Assembly (NCBI GenBank): GCA_001986395.2
Contig: MQVO02000003.1
Location: 1,860,001-1,924,000 of the forward strand
Reading direction: 5' to 3'
From: Irpex lacteus
Taxonomy: Eukaryota; Basidiomycota; Agaricomycetes; Polyporales; Irpicaceae
Length of the DNA: 64,000 nt
Shown: positions 24,201-35,905 of the stretch, one piece after another
Layout of the letters: every line of letters starts with the position of its first letter
How positions within the stretch are numbered: the first letter of the stretch is position 1
Position numbers and translations under genes: made by a program
Notes under the pieces: model-generated
Seen by the model: the letters and a program-made list of their open reading frames with translations, nothing else
Databases searched by the model: none
What the model was told of the DNA's origin: nothing

Positions 24201-26640
24201 TCATAAGAAGGCGTCGCGTGCCAGAGTAGCCTGGAATAGCAAAGTCTCAGCATGGAACCGGAGAACCAGCACAACGAACACACCTTGACTTGCTCGAAGT
24301 TCGCTATAGCACGGCCGAAATCCCACCCATTGCCTTCGAGGCATTGTATGGCGAACGGGACATTGAGGCCGGTACGCTGACAGACTTGTTGTACCAGCGA
24401 GCGCTGAGGTTCAGGCTACAGCAAAAACATGTGAATAAAACATAAAACACCATCAGTAATGCGAGATACTTACTATTGATGCAAGAGCTTGTTGCAATTG
24501 CGCCTGTGCCCCCGAATTCAACGAAGCCGACGACGGAGCTGGATTGCTGGATGTTGATGGCTCGCCGGCTTGGACTCGCATCGGACCCGGCTGCCAAGCT
24601 GTATGGCTCGAGTACGCCCGAACGTTGAGTTGATCAGATAGAATCATCACGTCCCAGCCACTAAGCTTCGCCCTGCCGAACAAATGTAGTCAGTACTAGT
24701 AATTGATACCTCCGCGAACGAGAAACCTACCGAGAGCCTTCTGGTGCAGGTGCCAGGATGAACGAACGATCGAAAGATCTGATTCCTTCGACAGGTACTG
24801 ATCGAGGGCATCACGCGCTATTAGCCACGATATTCGGAGATTACGGTTCGTGCATAAGATTAACGTACATTCGGTGAATTGACCGTGAATGGCCATGAAG
24901 AGGGCTGTGCCATCACCATGACTCACCGGCCAGGCATCAACACAGAACTTCTCTGGTGAGCCGGCGACGTCGTGACGCGTGCTTGGCAAGGCCACCATAG
25001 CTTTCACAGCCTCCTCGGGCCCAATATGCAGGGATCTTTCCATCTTATCCGCATTCCCTCCCATCCGACTAAGATTCCGTGAGCCTCCATTTCCTCCTGT
25101 CAGCCACGGTGCCCATTCCAGCTTCTTCTGGTTCGGCATTTCTTTTGAGGAGTGGAAGCCTTCTATTCGAGCGCGTATAGGGATGCTGGTGTTTGCGGAA
25201 AATGAGAACGTCGCTTGAGGGTGATATGCGTCTATGAGAGCAGAACGCTGATTGTCGTACAGAGGGAAGAATCTGAAGAAAGGACGATAATTAGAACCGA
25301 TAAGAAGAGCCAACAAGAATGGCACCCACCGCATGAGGAAGTTGCCGATCAGGTTCCCGTCCACTCCAGTCACGAAGGGAGGCATCATCTCTGTGGGGAA
25401 GGAGGTGACCGCCGCAGGTTTCTGACCGGCCGCAGAGGTGGAAGCCAAAGGTGTGTCGAATGCAATCTTGACTATAGCCTCTTGGTCGAGAATCTCCAAT
25501 GAAGGGAAACGGCGCGCGATTTCACTGCAAAGGAGCCGAAATGATTGACATGACTGAGAATGGCCTGCTGAGACGAAATCACCTTTTGAATTTATCTGCG
25601 CGGTTATTCTGATACTCGAGTTCACGAATAGGATTGCCCTTCAATATCAGTTCCCTCAAGTGCTCCAGCTTCCCCTTTCTCCCGGAGATATAGTCCAAGT
25701 CCTTCCAAACACTGAGACCGTTACCCTCTAGCGAGAGATTGACCAGCTTAGGTAGGTAATGCGGCAACATGCTGAGGATAGAGCCATTGCTGATGGCGTT
25801 GTGCGCGAGAGATAGCGTTTGAATCTACGCGCGGTTGAGGAATTTGGACTTAGAGGCGGCAGTCGTGGGTTAACATACCTCTGGTTTGAGCTGCGCTGCC
25901 AGTTTGAAGATGACACCAGCCTCTTTCGCGGATGAGCCGGGTGCACCTGGAGGGTCATTTTATGCTTGGCGATAAAATCTCCTCAATCATACGCTGCAGT
26001 ACAATGAAGCTATGTCTATACTATGGACAGTCGAATTACGCACCTCCAGGTTCAGGAAACGTGACTCAGGATTCCACCGAAGATTCACGAACTGCCGCCA
26101 CAATTCGATAATTTTGGTCCCACGAGTCGAGTTTTCGCCGTTAAGGGAGATGGCATTCCTGCGGAGCCGACCCGCCGCCGTAGCCTTCGATGCTCCCCGG
26201 ATAGCTATGCCTTGACCACCAGAGCCTGCGGCGAGACGAGCAGCGGTCTTGAGGCGGAAAAAACAAGGAAGGGACGGGGGCAAGGCGGAGGATGGTCAAA
26301 TGAACAATGTAAGCGAGGTGCACTATACAAACATGACAAGAAGAGACCCGACGCGTGCAAGGGGCTCTTCCTGTACAAAAGAGGGTGAGAGTAACAATGT
26401 CTGATTTACCATAGGAGAGCGATTCGATGAACCGGGTTGATCTTTGCCCATTACAGCCTCTATGGCGCGAGGGCGATGTGATGTGCGGGTCTTGTGAATG
26501 GCCATTTTAGCGTGTCCTTTGCGACCTCCAGGCTTGTCCGAGACATCCCGCATGCGTGCATCCTCGTCTATGAGCCCAGCTTTGCGCAACGCCTTTGTGG
26601 CGAGGTTGCGATTTCCCGACGGACCTTCTGAGCTGAGCAT
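24201..26640 (-). CDS. MEX67: Nuclear mRNA export factor MEX67/TAP
   Basis: Exports mRNPs through the nuclear pore as a heterodimer with Mtr2/p15. Domains in order: a basic, poorly conserved N-terminus ([20 protein letters not shown]); a leucine-rich-repeat block ([46 protein letters not shown]); an NTF2-like domain ([20 protein letters not shown] ... [20 protein letters not shown]); and a C-terminal TAP-C UBA-like domain that binds FG nucleoporins ([20 protein letters not shown], then [14 protein letters not shown]). Between RMIEE and [13 protein letters not shown] (25952-25984) the frame breaks; two single-base gaps would restore a family-like linker. It is divergent from the AT-hook gene across a 674-bp promoter. 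Confidence 0.88.
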
Positions 26641-27314
26641 GGTCAAAGCAGAGAGAGGCGTCGACGAGGAGTGGTGAGTGGGGGATTTACAGTCGACGCG
26701 ATTAAGTGTGCTTGTATGCTGGGCAATGAGGTCTCGACGATGCCGCGTGTGTCGTGCGAGGATGTGTGGACAACGACGAGAAAGACGAGAAGAGGATGAT
26801 GAGAGTGAAGTCAAGACCTTCGCGGAGCCGGCAGAGTCGGACGAAACTGGTGTCACGCGGTGACCGAATTGAGTCACAGAATATGTCACACATACGTCAC
26901 ACAGCTTGTGAACCGGTTCAGAGCAGCACAGCGTCACAATGTGTCACGGTATTGTCACGCCTGGGCGCTGGTAACAGGCAGGGGTTATTTGTTCTCCTGC
27001 AACAAGTGAGATGACCGAGGAGTGTGGACCGTCGTCAGCAGGTGTCTGTGAGGCACTGACATCGGTCGCTTGGGAAACACCCGCCGTCTTGTGGTTGTGT
27101 GCGATGTTGAGCGGTCGTCACGGGACAGCGACGAAAGCGGTTGTTTAGCATGTAGTAGAATTTCCCACGGCATTTCTTTGAGCTGCCCTCGAAAACTGTT
27201 ACTGGACTGTTACTGGATCGCGAACTCGCTCACCCTTGCAGGCGTGGTTTATTCGTCCCATTAATTCGCATTAAATCTGCGCTTGCCGCCTTGTCCTCAA
27301 TCTCTCCGAAAATT
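26641..27314. promoter_or_regulatory. Divergent promoter between MEX67 and the AT-hook gene, with GTCAC cluster
   Basis: A head-to-head intergenic region of 674 bp. Between 26852 and 26958 the pentamer GTCAC occurs seven times on the plus strand and once on the minus strand; one more copy lies at 27117-27121. Short frames across it are antisense to each other and are not called. The cluster is a candidate operator for one or both genes. Confidence 0.55.
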
Positions 27315-29555
27315 ATGATGCCTCAACAGAAATATCAACCGTTGTCGGCCGCCCTGGCTGCTCCGCCCCTCGTACACCAGACCCACCACTACCCCTCCTA
27401 CCAACAGCACATACAGGCCTCGACGTCCAACGGCACAAGACACCTCCAGCGCGAAGAGGAAGAAGAGGAAGACGACGAAGAGGAGGTCGGCGAGGACGAG
27501 GTCGACAACAGAGACCACGGCTCACCCAGTACCCAGTCGCCCTCACATACGTCCGGCCTAGCGAACAAATCCACAGCGTGAGTTCTGGTCATTGCGTCTC
27601 TAATACATCGAGATCTTCTCCTTACGTGTTTACCGTGTGTCTGTGCAGTGCAAATGCATCCACCAACAGTGCCAGCCACTACAGTAATCAGGCCCAGACC
27701 GCAGCCCGCGACGAACACGATCAAACTACAGAAGACGGAAAGCGCAAACCTGGACGGCCTCGAGGCTCGCGGAACCGCAAAGCGAAAGCCTCTACCGCAG
27801 CCACTAAAGCACCAGCCAACTCCCAACACCCAGGCTTCTACCAGTACCCTCCCGCTCCCGGTACGACGACGCAGAACCAACAGTTCTATGAATTCCAATG
27901 GCGCGCGTTAAACCTGTGCTCAGAGTTCTACAATGCTGCAGAGGAATTGATTGTGCGTATTGCCGTACTTGTCCGAGTCTACTGCGCCTAAGGACAGACT
28001 CTACAGAAAGCTGCACCTCCCATGGTTATTGCACAATGTTATCATTCAGGTCCTGCGACAAAGGTTGATCCTCTGGCAATGATAGCGGAAGCGAAACGCG
28101 TCTGTGACAACTTAGTGCGTTGTTCGTTCCCTAATAGCAATGCATACCCTTTATACTTTTTTTAGCTGGCAAACCCAAGTCAACTAGCCGGTCAACCGCC
28201 TCCTGCACCCCCAGCATACCCTACGATTGCAGGTTATGGCGCCATGCAACCACCACCAGCTCCAGTCACGGCATCTGCGGCTACTGGTACTGTCATTAAC
28301 AATCCCCAATCATTCGTCATGCCCCTAGGACCAGGCCCGATTCCTGCTGGCTATCCCCAGCCGTACTACCAAGCTGCTTATCCACCGGCACCCGGCGCGC
28401 GATACCCTACAGCCTCTTACTATCCTGCTCCTTACTACACTGCTCCCGCTCAAACGGCTCCGACGAACAACCCTCCTCCAGCACAAACGTCTGCTCCTGC
28501 TCCTGCCCCCGCTCCGACTCCCACACCGGCACCGGCACCGGCACCAGCGCCAACACCAGTTGTCAATACAAACGCAAGCACGCCTGTGGTACCAATAACG
28601 ACGTCGGCTCCAACACAGGCATCTGTGCCAGCACCTGCGCCCGCGCCCGTATCAACACCTGCACCTGTTACGCCCGCACCTTCGACGCCTGCAATACCGC
28701 CTGTACCCGCTCCAACAGCTGGCTTGTCAGCCTTCAATGCTGCAACTGGAAACGCAGCTCCTGGAGGCACTCAGGGCGCCTGGTCTGATGAAGAGACAGA
28801 GAGGCTCAAGAAACTTGCTGAACAAGGCCGGGATCATTCAACAGGAAAGGGAGAGATTGATTGGGACTGGGTAGTCAACTCGTGGGGGCAAAGCAGAACT
28901 AGGTGAGTTGCGCCGCCTCTTTCCTCCTGCCTAAATGCTCTTGGTTGTACATGATATCGCATTCTGCGGAGACTAACTGACCAGATCCAGACATCAAATC
29001 CTGCTCAAGGCTACGTCGCTCGGTTTGAAAGAGAGCACTACGCGTGGTCAGAAGAGGCGACGCGAGAACGAGTCGGATCATGCACCTCGAGGCCCGCCTT
29101 TACAGTCGCCAGCAATGTCTCACCCCGTACCGTCTGCTATGGGACACCTGACTGCCCCTTCTCCTGCTCAGAGCTCGACCCCGTCAAATCCTCCTTCCGC
29201 CAATGCGTCTCCAATCGCTCAACCCATGCGACCGCCCACATCCGTCACTCCATCTGCCATCATGAACCCGCCGCGCTCAGCACCTCAACCCAAACCTTCA
29301 ATGCCATGGCCCATGCCAACACTCGCCGCTAACACACCTTCTCCTGTCATAGCACACAACCAGATCGATACTCAACAACAGACAAACTACTACAACAGGC
29401 AACAAACGCAGTCAACGGCGTACGGTCAAACTATGTCTCCTACCACAAACGCGGCCGCGTACAGACCACAGTCTTCACATGGAAACACAACTGCAACCCA
29501 TCATCATCCCTACATGTACAGACCCAATGGTACGGACTCATCAGGGCGGAGATGA
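27315..29555 (+). CDS. AT-hook and Myb/SANT-like DNA-binding protein
   Basis: Probable chromatin or transcription factor. After a Gln/His-rich start (MMPQQKYQPLSAALAAPP) there is an acidic run, then an AT-hook (KRKPGRPRGSRNRKAK) that binds AT-rich minor groove. The middle is a Pro/Ala low-complexity tract of about 70 residues (28480-28700). A Myb/SANT-like module follows: GAWSDEETERLKKLAEQGRD, IDWDWVVNSWGQSRTR, then HQILLKATSLGL, split by an intron at about 28902-28985. The tail is Pro/Gln/Ser-rich and ends DSSGRR. Five exons join in frame. The earlier in-frame codon at 27291 is TTG, so the ATG at 27315 is used. No target is known. Confidence 0.8.
28484..28700 (+). repeat. Pro-Ala coding low-complexity tract
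   Basis: Degenerate hexamer-like repeats (cc-ngc-ncc) encode alternating Pro/Ala/Thr (APAPAPTPTPAPAPAPAPTP) inside the AT-hook protein. The tract is likely a flexible, disordered linker. Its reverse strand is open but is a codon-bias artefact. Confidence 0.75.
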
Positions 29556-30064
29556 GTGTTCTTCGGCGCATGCTTACCTTTTTCCTGCTTCTCGTATTCT
29601 ATCGTTTCAGGGGTATATGGACCTTAATTCAGGAAGGACGAGCCGTCTTGATTGTCGCCTAGTCTTCTCAGGGTTATACAGTCTTCTGCATAATATGTAG
29701 CCACATCGTTCTATACCGTTTCCATGATCTCACTTGCTATCCCTCATCGTCTCTGTGGTTGGGTAGCGTGTATGACGACACTCGCTGGTTTTTTCCTAGA
29801 CCCTGCTGCGTAACATTATTTACTTTCAATCATGTATCACTTTTATCTCCACGACACGCATTACACGTCTTCAAACAAGTCTTCAATTTGACTGTACAAT
29901 AAGTAGTGTCACGGTATGCGATCAATAAATGGCCAGGTAAACTTCGAGCGCCGAATCAGACGAACCAGTCCGACTCACACGCGCGCCTGCTGCCCACTTC
30001 GTCTCGACTGCGATCCAATCCGACCTTTCAGACGACCAACGTCCAGGACAGACAGTCTCCTCAG
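29556..30064. other. Intergenic region between the two Myb-like genes
   Basis: The 3' flank of the AT-hook gene and the promoter of the next. No gene is seen. An in-frame extension upstream of the ATG at 30065 begins only with GTG at 29906 and contains no ATG. Confidence 0.45.
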
Positions 30065-32198
30065 ATGTCCATTCAAAGGTATGTGGTCTTGCTACGTCTT
30101 AGAGTATGTCTCGTTGACACGACCAACCCAGTGAAACAGTCGCGAGCGGGGCGTCGAATGGACCAGGGTTGTCTGTCGCGAACGGATTGCCTCTACCAGG
30201 CTCAGCCGTGAACCAATCTGCAGGAACCGCTCAGGTCCAGGTGAGTGCAGTACTGCAGACTTTTGGTCGTTTTCATTTCGCTGAAGCACGCACGACTGCG
30301 GTTGTTTTTCTGCTCTTGCTCGACGTGTCGGACGACGTGCAGCATCACCCCGCCCACCACCCCCAGGACCCGTACGCTGGCTACAGCCAGTACCCCGGCG
30401 TGGTAACCTACGGCGCGCCGTACGCGCATAACGGTAGCCTGTCTGCGTCCACGCAGTACTACCCTCACCCGTCTCACAGCGACCCTCACCATGCTGCGCA
30501 TCATGAGCCACCGCCCCCACTGGCCATTCAGATCCCAACACACAGCAGCCACAGCAAAGCCATCATGGATCACAACATCATCTTTCAGAAGTGAATCACC
30601 AGGAGCAGATCCTTGCGCCGGAACACGTTCAGCAACAACAGCAACAGGCTGCTTATCAAACGCCTCAGAGGTCGCCTGTTGAGCCGGTACCGCCTTCACC
30701 TTCTCTCGTAGCCGGGACGCCTAATGGTGTGAAACGTGGTCCGCCCATTAGCACGGGCTCAGTGGAGGAGCATACGCCTGCGCCCAAGAAGCGCAGACAG
30801 CGTGCTATCGTTGACGGTGACGTTAAAGAAGATAGTGATCTTGGTCCGTCGGGCGGTGCCAAGCACTGGACGGATGAAGAAAAGACAAGGCTCTTCCATT
30901 GGATGCTTACCGATGACAACAGATGGGAGTCGTTCGGAAGCAAGATGAACACTATCTTTCGTGAGGTGAGTCGTCGCCTGGTTGGCAGGCAGCACGTATT
31001 GACTGCTGCGCCCTTGCGTACCTAGGGGTCTGCTGCTCTCTTCAATTCAAGGAAGACGTTTACGGCTCTCAAGTCGTGTTATCATCGTAACCTCGACGTG
31101 TTCAAACAAATTTACGCGTTCGAAGCGTTCATTGCCAAAGCACCCACGATGTCCATCGAGCCGCCTAACTCGTCTGCCACGTCCCCCAATGCCGAGGGCG
31201 TAAACCAGCAAGAAATGCAAGAAATCGCGGACGAGTTGCTCCCAGCCTCGTTCGCTACGCCAGCTCAGCGTCAAACCTTCCTTGAGCGGAAACTGGACGC
31301 CGCTCGGAATTTCGGTGTGCCAGTCGGAAATCTCACAATCAGAGTGCTGGACCACTGGCAAGCAGCCGGATGGTATATCTTGTTCAAAAGAAGATTCCGT
31401 GAAGACCCACAGACCGGGATGCCGATAGCTCGACACGGATCTCTACGTCATCTGGATGAGGGCACGTCCGCTGGTGCGATTCAATGTAACTGTGTTTATC
31501 CTATCATGTTGACCAGATATTGTTAATCAATAGATGGACGGATGGATGAGGACGAGGACGGTGGCCCTTCAGCACTCCACATGTCGCGAACAAACGAATC
31601 GCTCACCGAAGCTCAACGCCGGCACCTTGACCCGAACGATTGTCTAATTCCGCCACCATTCCCAAACCAACCGCCAGCATCCCGCGGTGCTGGCTCTGTG
31701 CACCGTGCCCGAACGTCTCCTCAGCCTCCACCTCCGCCTTCTGCTTCAACCAGCCAGCCTTTCAGTCCTGAATCGCCCGCAGACAACGCTTCGCCGCATG
31801 TACCATCTCTCTCGTATCCTCCACCTCCACCAGGTCCTGTTCCTTTCTATCCTCCTCCACCCGTTCCACAGGGCGATTATCAAGTTTATCAGCTCGTACA
31901 ACAACAAATACACCTGCAAACTCAAACCGCACAGGCGCTCACACATTTGACCAACATGACACAAACTCTCCTCGGAACGTGTACGACATTGACGGAATTG
32001 GTTCGCACTCAGATGGAAGATGGAAAAACCCAGACGGACCTCATGCGGAAACGCGAGGAGCGGGACGCTACTGGGTCATCTGGGGCAGCGAACGAAGGCC
32101 AACGTGCGGCGCTCGCAAGCGATATGTTGTCGAATCCTCGGACTCCAGAGGATATCAAGAAGTTGGCCGCGGATTACCTAAAACGTCTTTTCCAATGA
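30065..32198 (+). CDS. Myb/SANT-like DNA-binding domain protein (one apparent frameshift)
   Basis: Probable transcriptional or chromatin regulator. A Tyr/His/Pro-rich N-terminus (MSIQSETVAS..., GYSQYPGVVTYGAPYAHNG) and a poly-Gln stretch precede a basic nuclear-localisation-like PAPKKRRQR. The Myb/SANT-like domain is KHWTDEEKTRLFHWMLTDDN, WESFGSKMNTIFRE and the next exon SRKTFTALKSCYHRNLDVFK. The C-terminal half has a Pro-rich stretch and a Gln/Thr-rich helix ending KKLAADYLKRLFQ. The frame changes at the C-run 30514-30518 between HHEPPPP and TGHSDPNTQQPQQS; one more C joins them. It sits directly downstream of another Myb/SANT-like gene on the same strand, which suggests a functional or ancestral pair, though the domains are not obviously close paralogues. 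Confidence 0.78.
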
Positions 32199-32871
32199 TC
32201 GCTGTCTCTGTCTCTTCGCATGGATAGGAAGCTGGATGATTATAGTCTCATTAACCTCGCCCTTCGTGAATATGTTACCCCTTTCTCTTAATAGCTACTT
32301 CGTACGGTCGGAATATTTGAATTGCAGTGTGTTATGTACGGTATCAATGTGAGTACATCGGTCAACTTCCCTATATCTGAACGGACCATTGATTACCCCG
32401 GATTTGTAGACGATTTGCATCCTATTCATTCATTAATAATACCGAGTACGCCTATCATGACTGCGTGGCTAATGGTGGGGCTACACGCAGCAAAAACATA
32501 CGCACGATGTTCACGCAGAAGTCGTCTGGAGACGCCGGAACGGAAAATACATTGGCAGCAATCACAAGAGCCATCACGAGGTACACAATGTAGTTGTGGA
32601 AAGAATACGGATCTGTGTATGTCGTTCGATATATTTGGACATGTATGGAATTGAGCTTCAATTGAATGGCCCGATGAATACAACAGGATCAGGTAATCTG
32701 CGGCATTGATGAACCGTTTCTGACAGTGTATTTCCTCCAGTCACACGGTACAATAGCTCGGTTCATTGGACACCCGTTGGTGTCAACCTATATTCACGGG
32801 TTTGGTGACATATATAATGGCGAGTTGTGCCTTTGGTGTCTGTTATCTACATTCACTTGCTTACTCTCGAC
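32199..32871. other. Intergenic region and BVMO promoter
   Basis: No gene is seen. A TATATAA at 32811-32817 lies 55-61 bp upstream of the monooxygenase ATG and is the likely TATA box. Confidence 0.5.
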
Positions 32872-35522
32872 ATGATTGAAGGCACACTCAATTTTCTGAA
32901 GAACCTCGCCGACCAAGGCCCTCAGAAATCTGCGGCCGATGCAGTCCCACAGGAAGACCTCTCGAAGATGGCTGAGTTCTCTATCGACGAGTACAGGCCC
33001 ATGAAGGTCGTCGTTATCGGTGCTGGTTTGACCGGTGTCGCCGCTGGTATTCGGTGGGTGCACAGCGATTGAGACTGTGCTTCTACTAAGCCTTGCGCCC
33101 TCCACTTTCTACTTGCTATTTCAGATTCCGCCAATACGTGCCCAATCTCGACATAAGTATCTACGAGAAGAGCGACGACATCGGTGGGACGTGGTATCAT
33201 AATCGCTACCCGTGAGTTGCCACTGAATACACTTACCAACGGAGGCACACTAAACCGCTCTCAAACTCCAGTGGTGTCGCATGTGATGTTCCCGCACACT
33301 GTGTACGTCGTCTAAACCGCTTCCTCGGATCACTCAACATATTCACAATCTCTTACTGACATGTATGTGACGACATCAGTTTGCATATACGTTCGAACAC
33401 AAGGCGAGCTTACCCACCCCCTTCTCCGCCTTGTGGGCATTATAATGTTAACCATAATCCCTGTTAGGCCGACTGGTCTGCGTGTTACTCCCCTGGACAT
33501 GAAATCGTGGGATATATCAACCACGTTGTCGATAAATGGAGGATACGCCCTCTTATCAAGCTTCAACATGAGGTTGTGCATATGCAATGGGATGAATCGT
33601 TTGGCAAATGGATTGTCCGTATCCGCCGCCCTTCTGCCAACGACCCCTCCACATTTGAGGAGTTCGAACAGCGTGCCGATGTGGTCCTGAATGGAACCGG
33701 TGGTCTTAGCCGGTGGCAGTGGCCCAACATCGAAGGTCTGCACGACTTCAAGGGGCCGCTCGTCCATAGTGCGGGTTGGAACTTTGGCGGAAAGACTTGG
33801 GAAGAAGACGTCAAGGATTGGGGCGACAAGAATGTTGCTGTCATCGGACTGGTACGCGTGCAACGTCGCCTCGTCTCCGATGACATTTTAGCTTATTGAC
33901 GCTTGGATATTCTCACAGGGGTCCTCTGCACTTCAAATCGTATCTGCACTACAGCCGAAGGTCGGTAAGCTGACGCAGATAGCTCGCGGCCAGACATGGG
34001 TGTCCCCACCTTTTGCAGTACCCAAGATGAGCGAAATGCTAGGCAGGGAAATCGACCCTTCTAACAAGTCTAACTGTGAGCTTTCCGATATTACTACTTC
34101 ATGGGCCAACGTCCTTATTACGTATATCCAGTCTTTTTCACCGAGGAAGAGAAGAAATCCATCGACTCTCCTGAGAAGATGTGGGAATTCAGGCAGCAAC
34201 TTGAGGCTCAGATGAACGTAAGATTCACGAATCTATTCAATACAAGTCTTGTGATAGAGATGATGTACTAACTTCAACCATATAGTCCAGCCATACGATT
34301 ACCCTACGCGACTCGGAACTTCAGAAAGCTGCCAAACAATTGTATACGGAACACATGCGCAAGTCGCTAGAGAAGAAACCTTGGATCTCTGACTTGAGTA
34401 AGAAAAATTGACCTTTCTGATGAGTCGTAACTTTCTTACACCAGGTGGCCGTACTTGCAGTCATTCCTGAATTTAGCGTCGGAGTGAAGCGTATCACCCC
34501 TGCGCCTGGGTACCTCGAGGCACTATGCGCTGACAATGTAGCTATTCCTCTGCTTCTCTTTGTCCTCATTAACTCATGGTTGTCCCTAGTGCGACTTTGT
34601 TCACGAACCTATCAAGCGCATCACCGCCTCCTCCGTCGAGGTTGAAGACGGCCGCAGTATCCCTGCTGACATAATCGTCTGTGCGACGGGCTTTGATGCA
34701 TCCTATCAGCTTCCTTTCCCCATCATTGGCCGCAATGGTGTGGCCCTCAACGACAAATGGTCACCCCACCCACGTACCTATCTCGCTGCGTGCACCGACG
34801 GCTTCCCTAACCTCTTCTATTCGTTCGGTCCGAACTCGGCTGTGGGTACCACTAGCATTCTCGGTATGATGGAACATCACGTCATGTACTCCGTTATGGC
34901 TACGATGAAGCTGCAGCGGGAGAGGCTGAAGAGCATTGAAGTGAAACCGGAGGCTGTGGAAGATTTCGATAATGTATTGGAGGTAAGTAGGCTTCTTATG
35001 GACCGAACCGTGATCAACAATTGTGCTAACCCACGCCTCACTTGCAGGAATATTTCAAGAGGGTCAGTTGGAACATAAAAGTATTGCGCCCTTCTTATCT
35101 CATCTGCATGTTTACAGAGCGTGTTCTCTGAGTCAATACCGACCTGGTACAAGCTCGGGAAAGCAGACGGCAGGGTAGTCGCCCTATGGCCTGGTCCGTC
35201 AATTTCGTACATCGATTAAATGGTTGTTTAACGCTGAAACTGTGCTAACATAGGTTCCAGTCTCCACTGTATGCGTGCCCTGAGATACCCACGCTGGGAA
35301 GACTTCAACTACGAACGCTTGGACAAGACCAACAACCGCCTTTACTGGCTTGGAGACGGCATGTCTTACACTGAAAAGACTTTGACTGGCGATCGTGCGT
35401 TCTATATATCAGTGACGAAGCTCAGGTGCATCATTTTGACTCTCATTCTCTTTGCAGGGACTTGGTACATCAACCCAAACTACGTGGATGCTCCGCCAGT
35501 ACCTGCAAGTGAGACACAGTGA
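32872..35522 (+). CDS. Flavin-dependent monooxygenase, Baeyer-Villiger type (class B)
   Basis: FAD/NADPH enzyme that inserts oxygen next to a ketone or oxidises heteroatoms; the substrate cannot be read from sequence. The FAD Rossmann motif is VVVIGAGLTGVAAGIR. The second FAD-region motif is [33 protein letters not shown] matches the BVMO fingerprint FxGxxxHxxxW, except that the last position (usually P or D) is Asn. The NADPH Rossmann motif is VAVIGLGSSALQIV. ICATGF is present as VCATGFDASYQLPFP. About 600 residues over roughly 13 exons. One intron, 33404-33467, is GC-AG (CACAAG|gcgagc), needed to read FEHK|ADWSACYSPGHE. The N-terminus has no signal peptide. A TATA at 32811 supports the start. 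Confidence 0.9.
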
Positions 35523-35905
35523 GCAATGTCTGTGAGGCTATAGAAGGACGTGTTTCAAATCTTGAGTCTTCGATGTGGGCACACTGTTGCTTGAATTGTG
35601 GTTGTGAATTCCCGCTTTATCAATGTTTCAAGTTATAAAACGTCTTCGAAGGAGTACGCTCGATTCTGGTTGTAATAGTAGATACGCTGGAACTATTTCC
35701 ATCTTCTATGTTCCAAAATGCGCACTTACCTCACGATGGAACGAACGGATAACAATCTCAGATTGTTCGGGGCAATAAACATGCAAAGGTTCGATCATAA
35801 GTATTCCAGAATGAGGCGTACAGCACATTACATTCATTTCATATTGCTTGACCAGTTATACACTAATACAACATATCAAATTTACAAAGGAGCATCGAGG
35901 ACAAA
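35523..35905. other. Tail-to-tail intergenic region
   Basis: The 3' flanks of the BVMO (+) and the small TUDOR-like gene (-). The frame 35718-36143 on the plus strand lies partly antisense to that gene and is not called. Confidence 0.5.

Noticed and set aside
27398..27898. 166-codon minus-strand frame opposite the AT-hook gene
   Set aside because: Antisense to well-supported exons with AT-hook and acidic run; no family features of its own.
28450..28770. 106-codon minus-strand frame, Gly/Ala/Val-rich
   Set aside because: Reverse-strand shadow of the Pro-Ala coding tract; codon bias of GC-rich repeats keeps it open.
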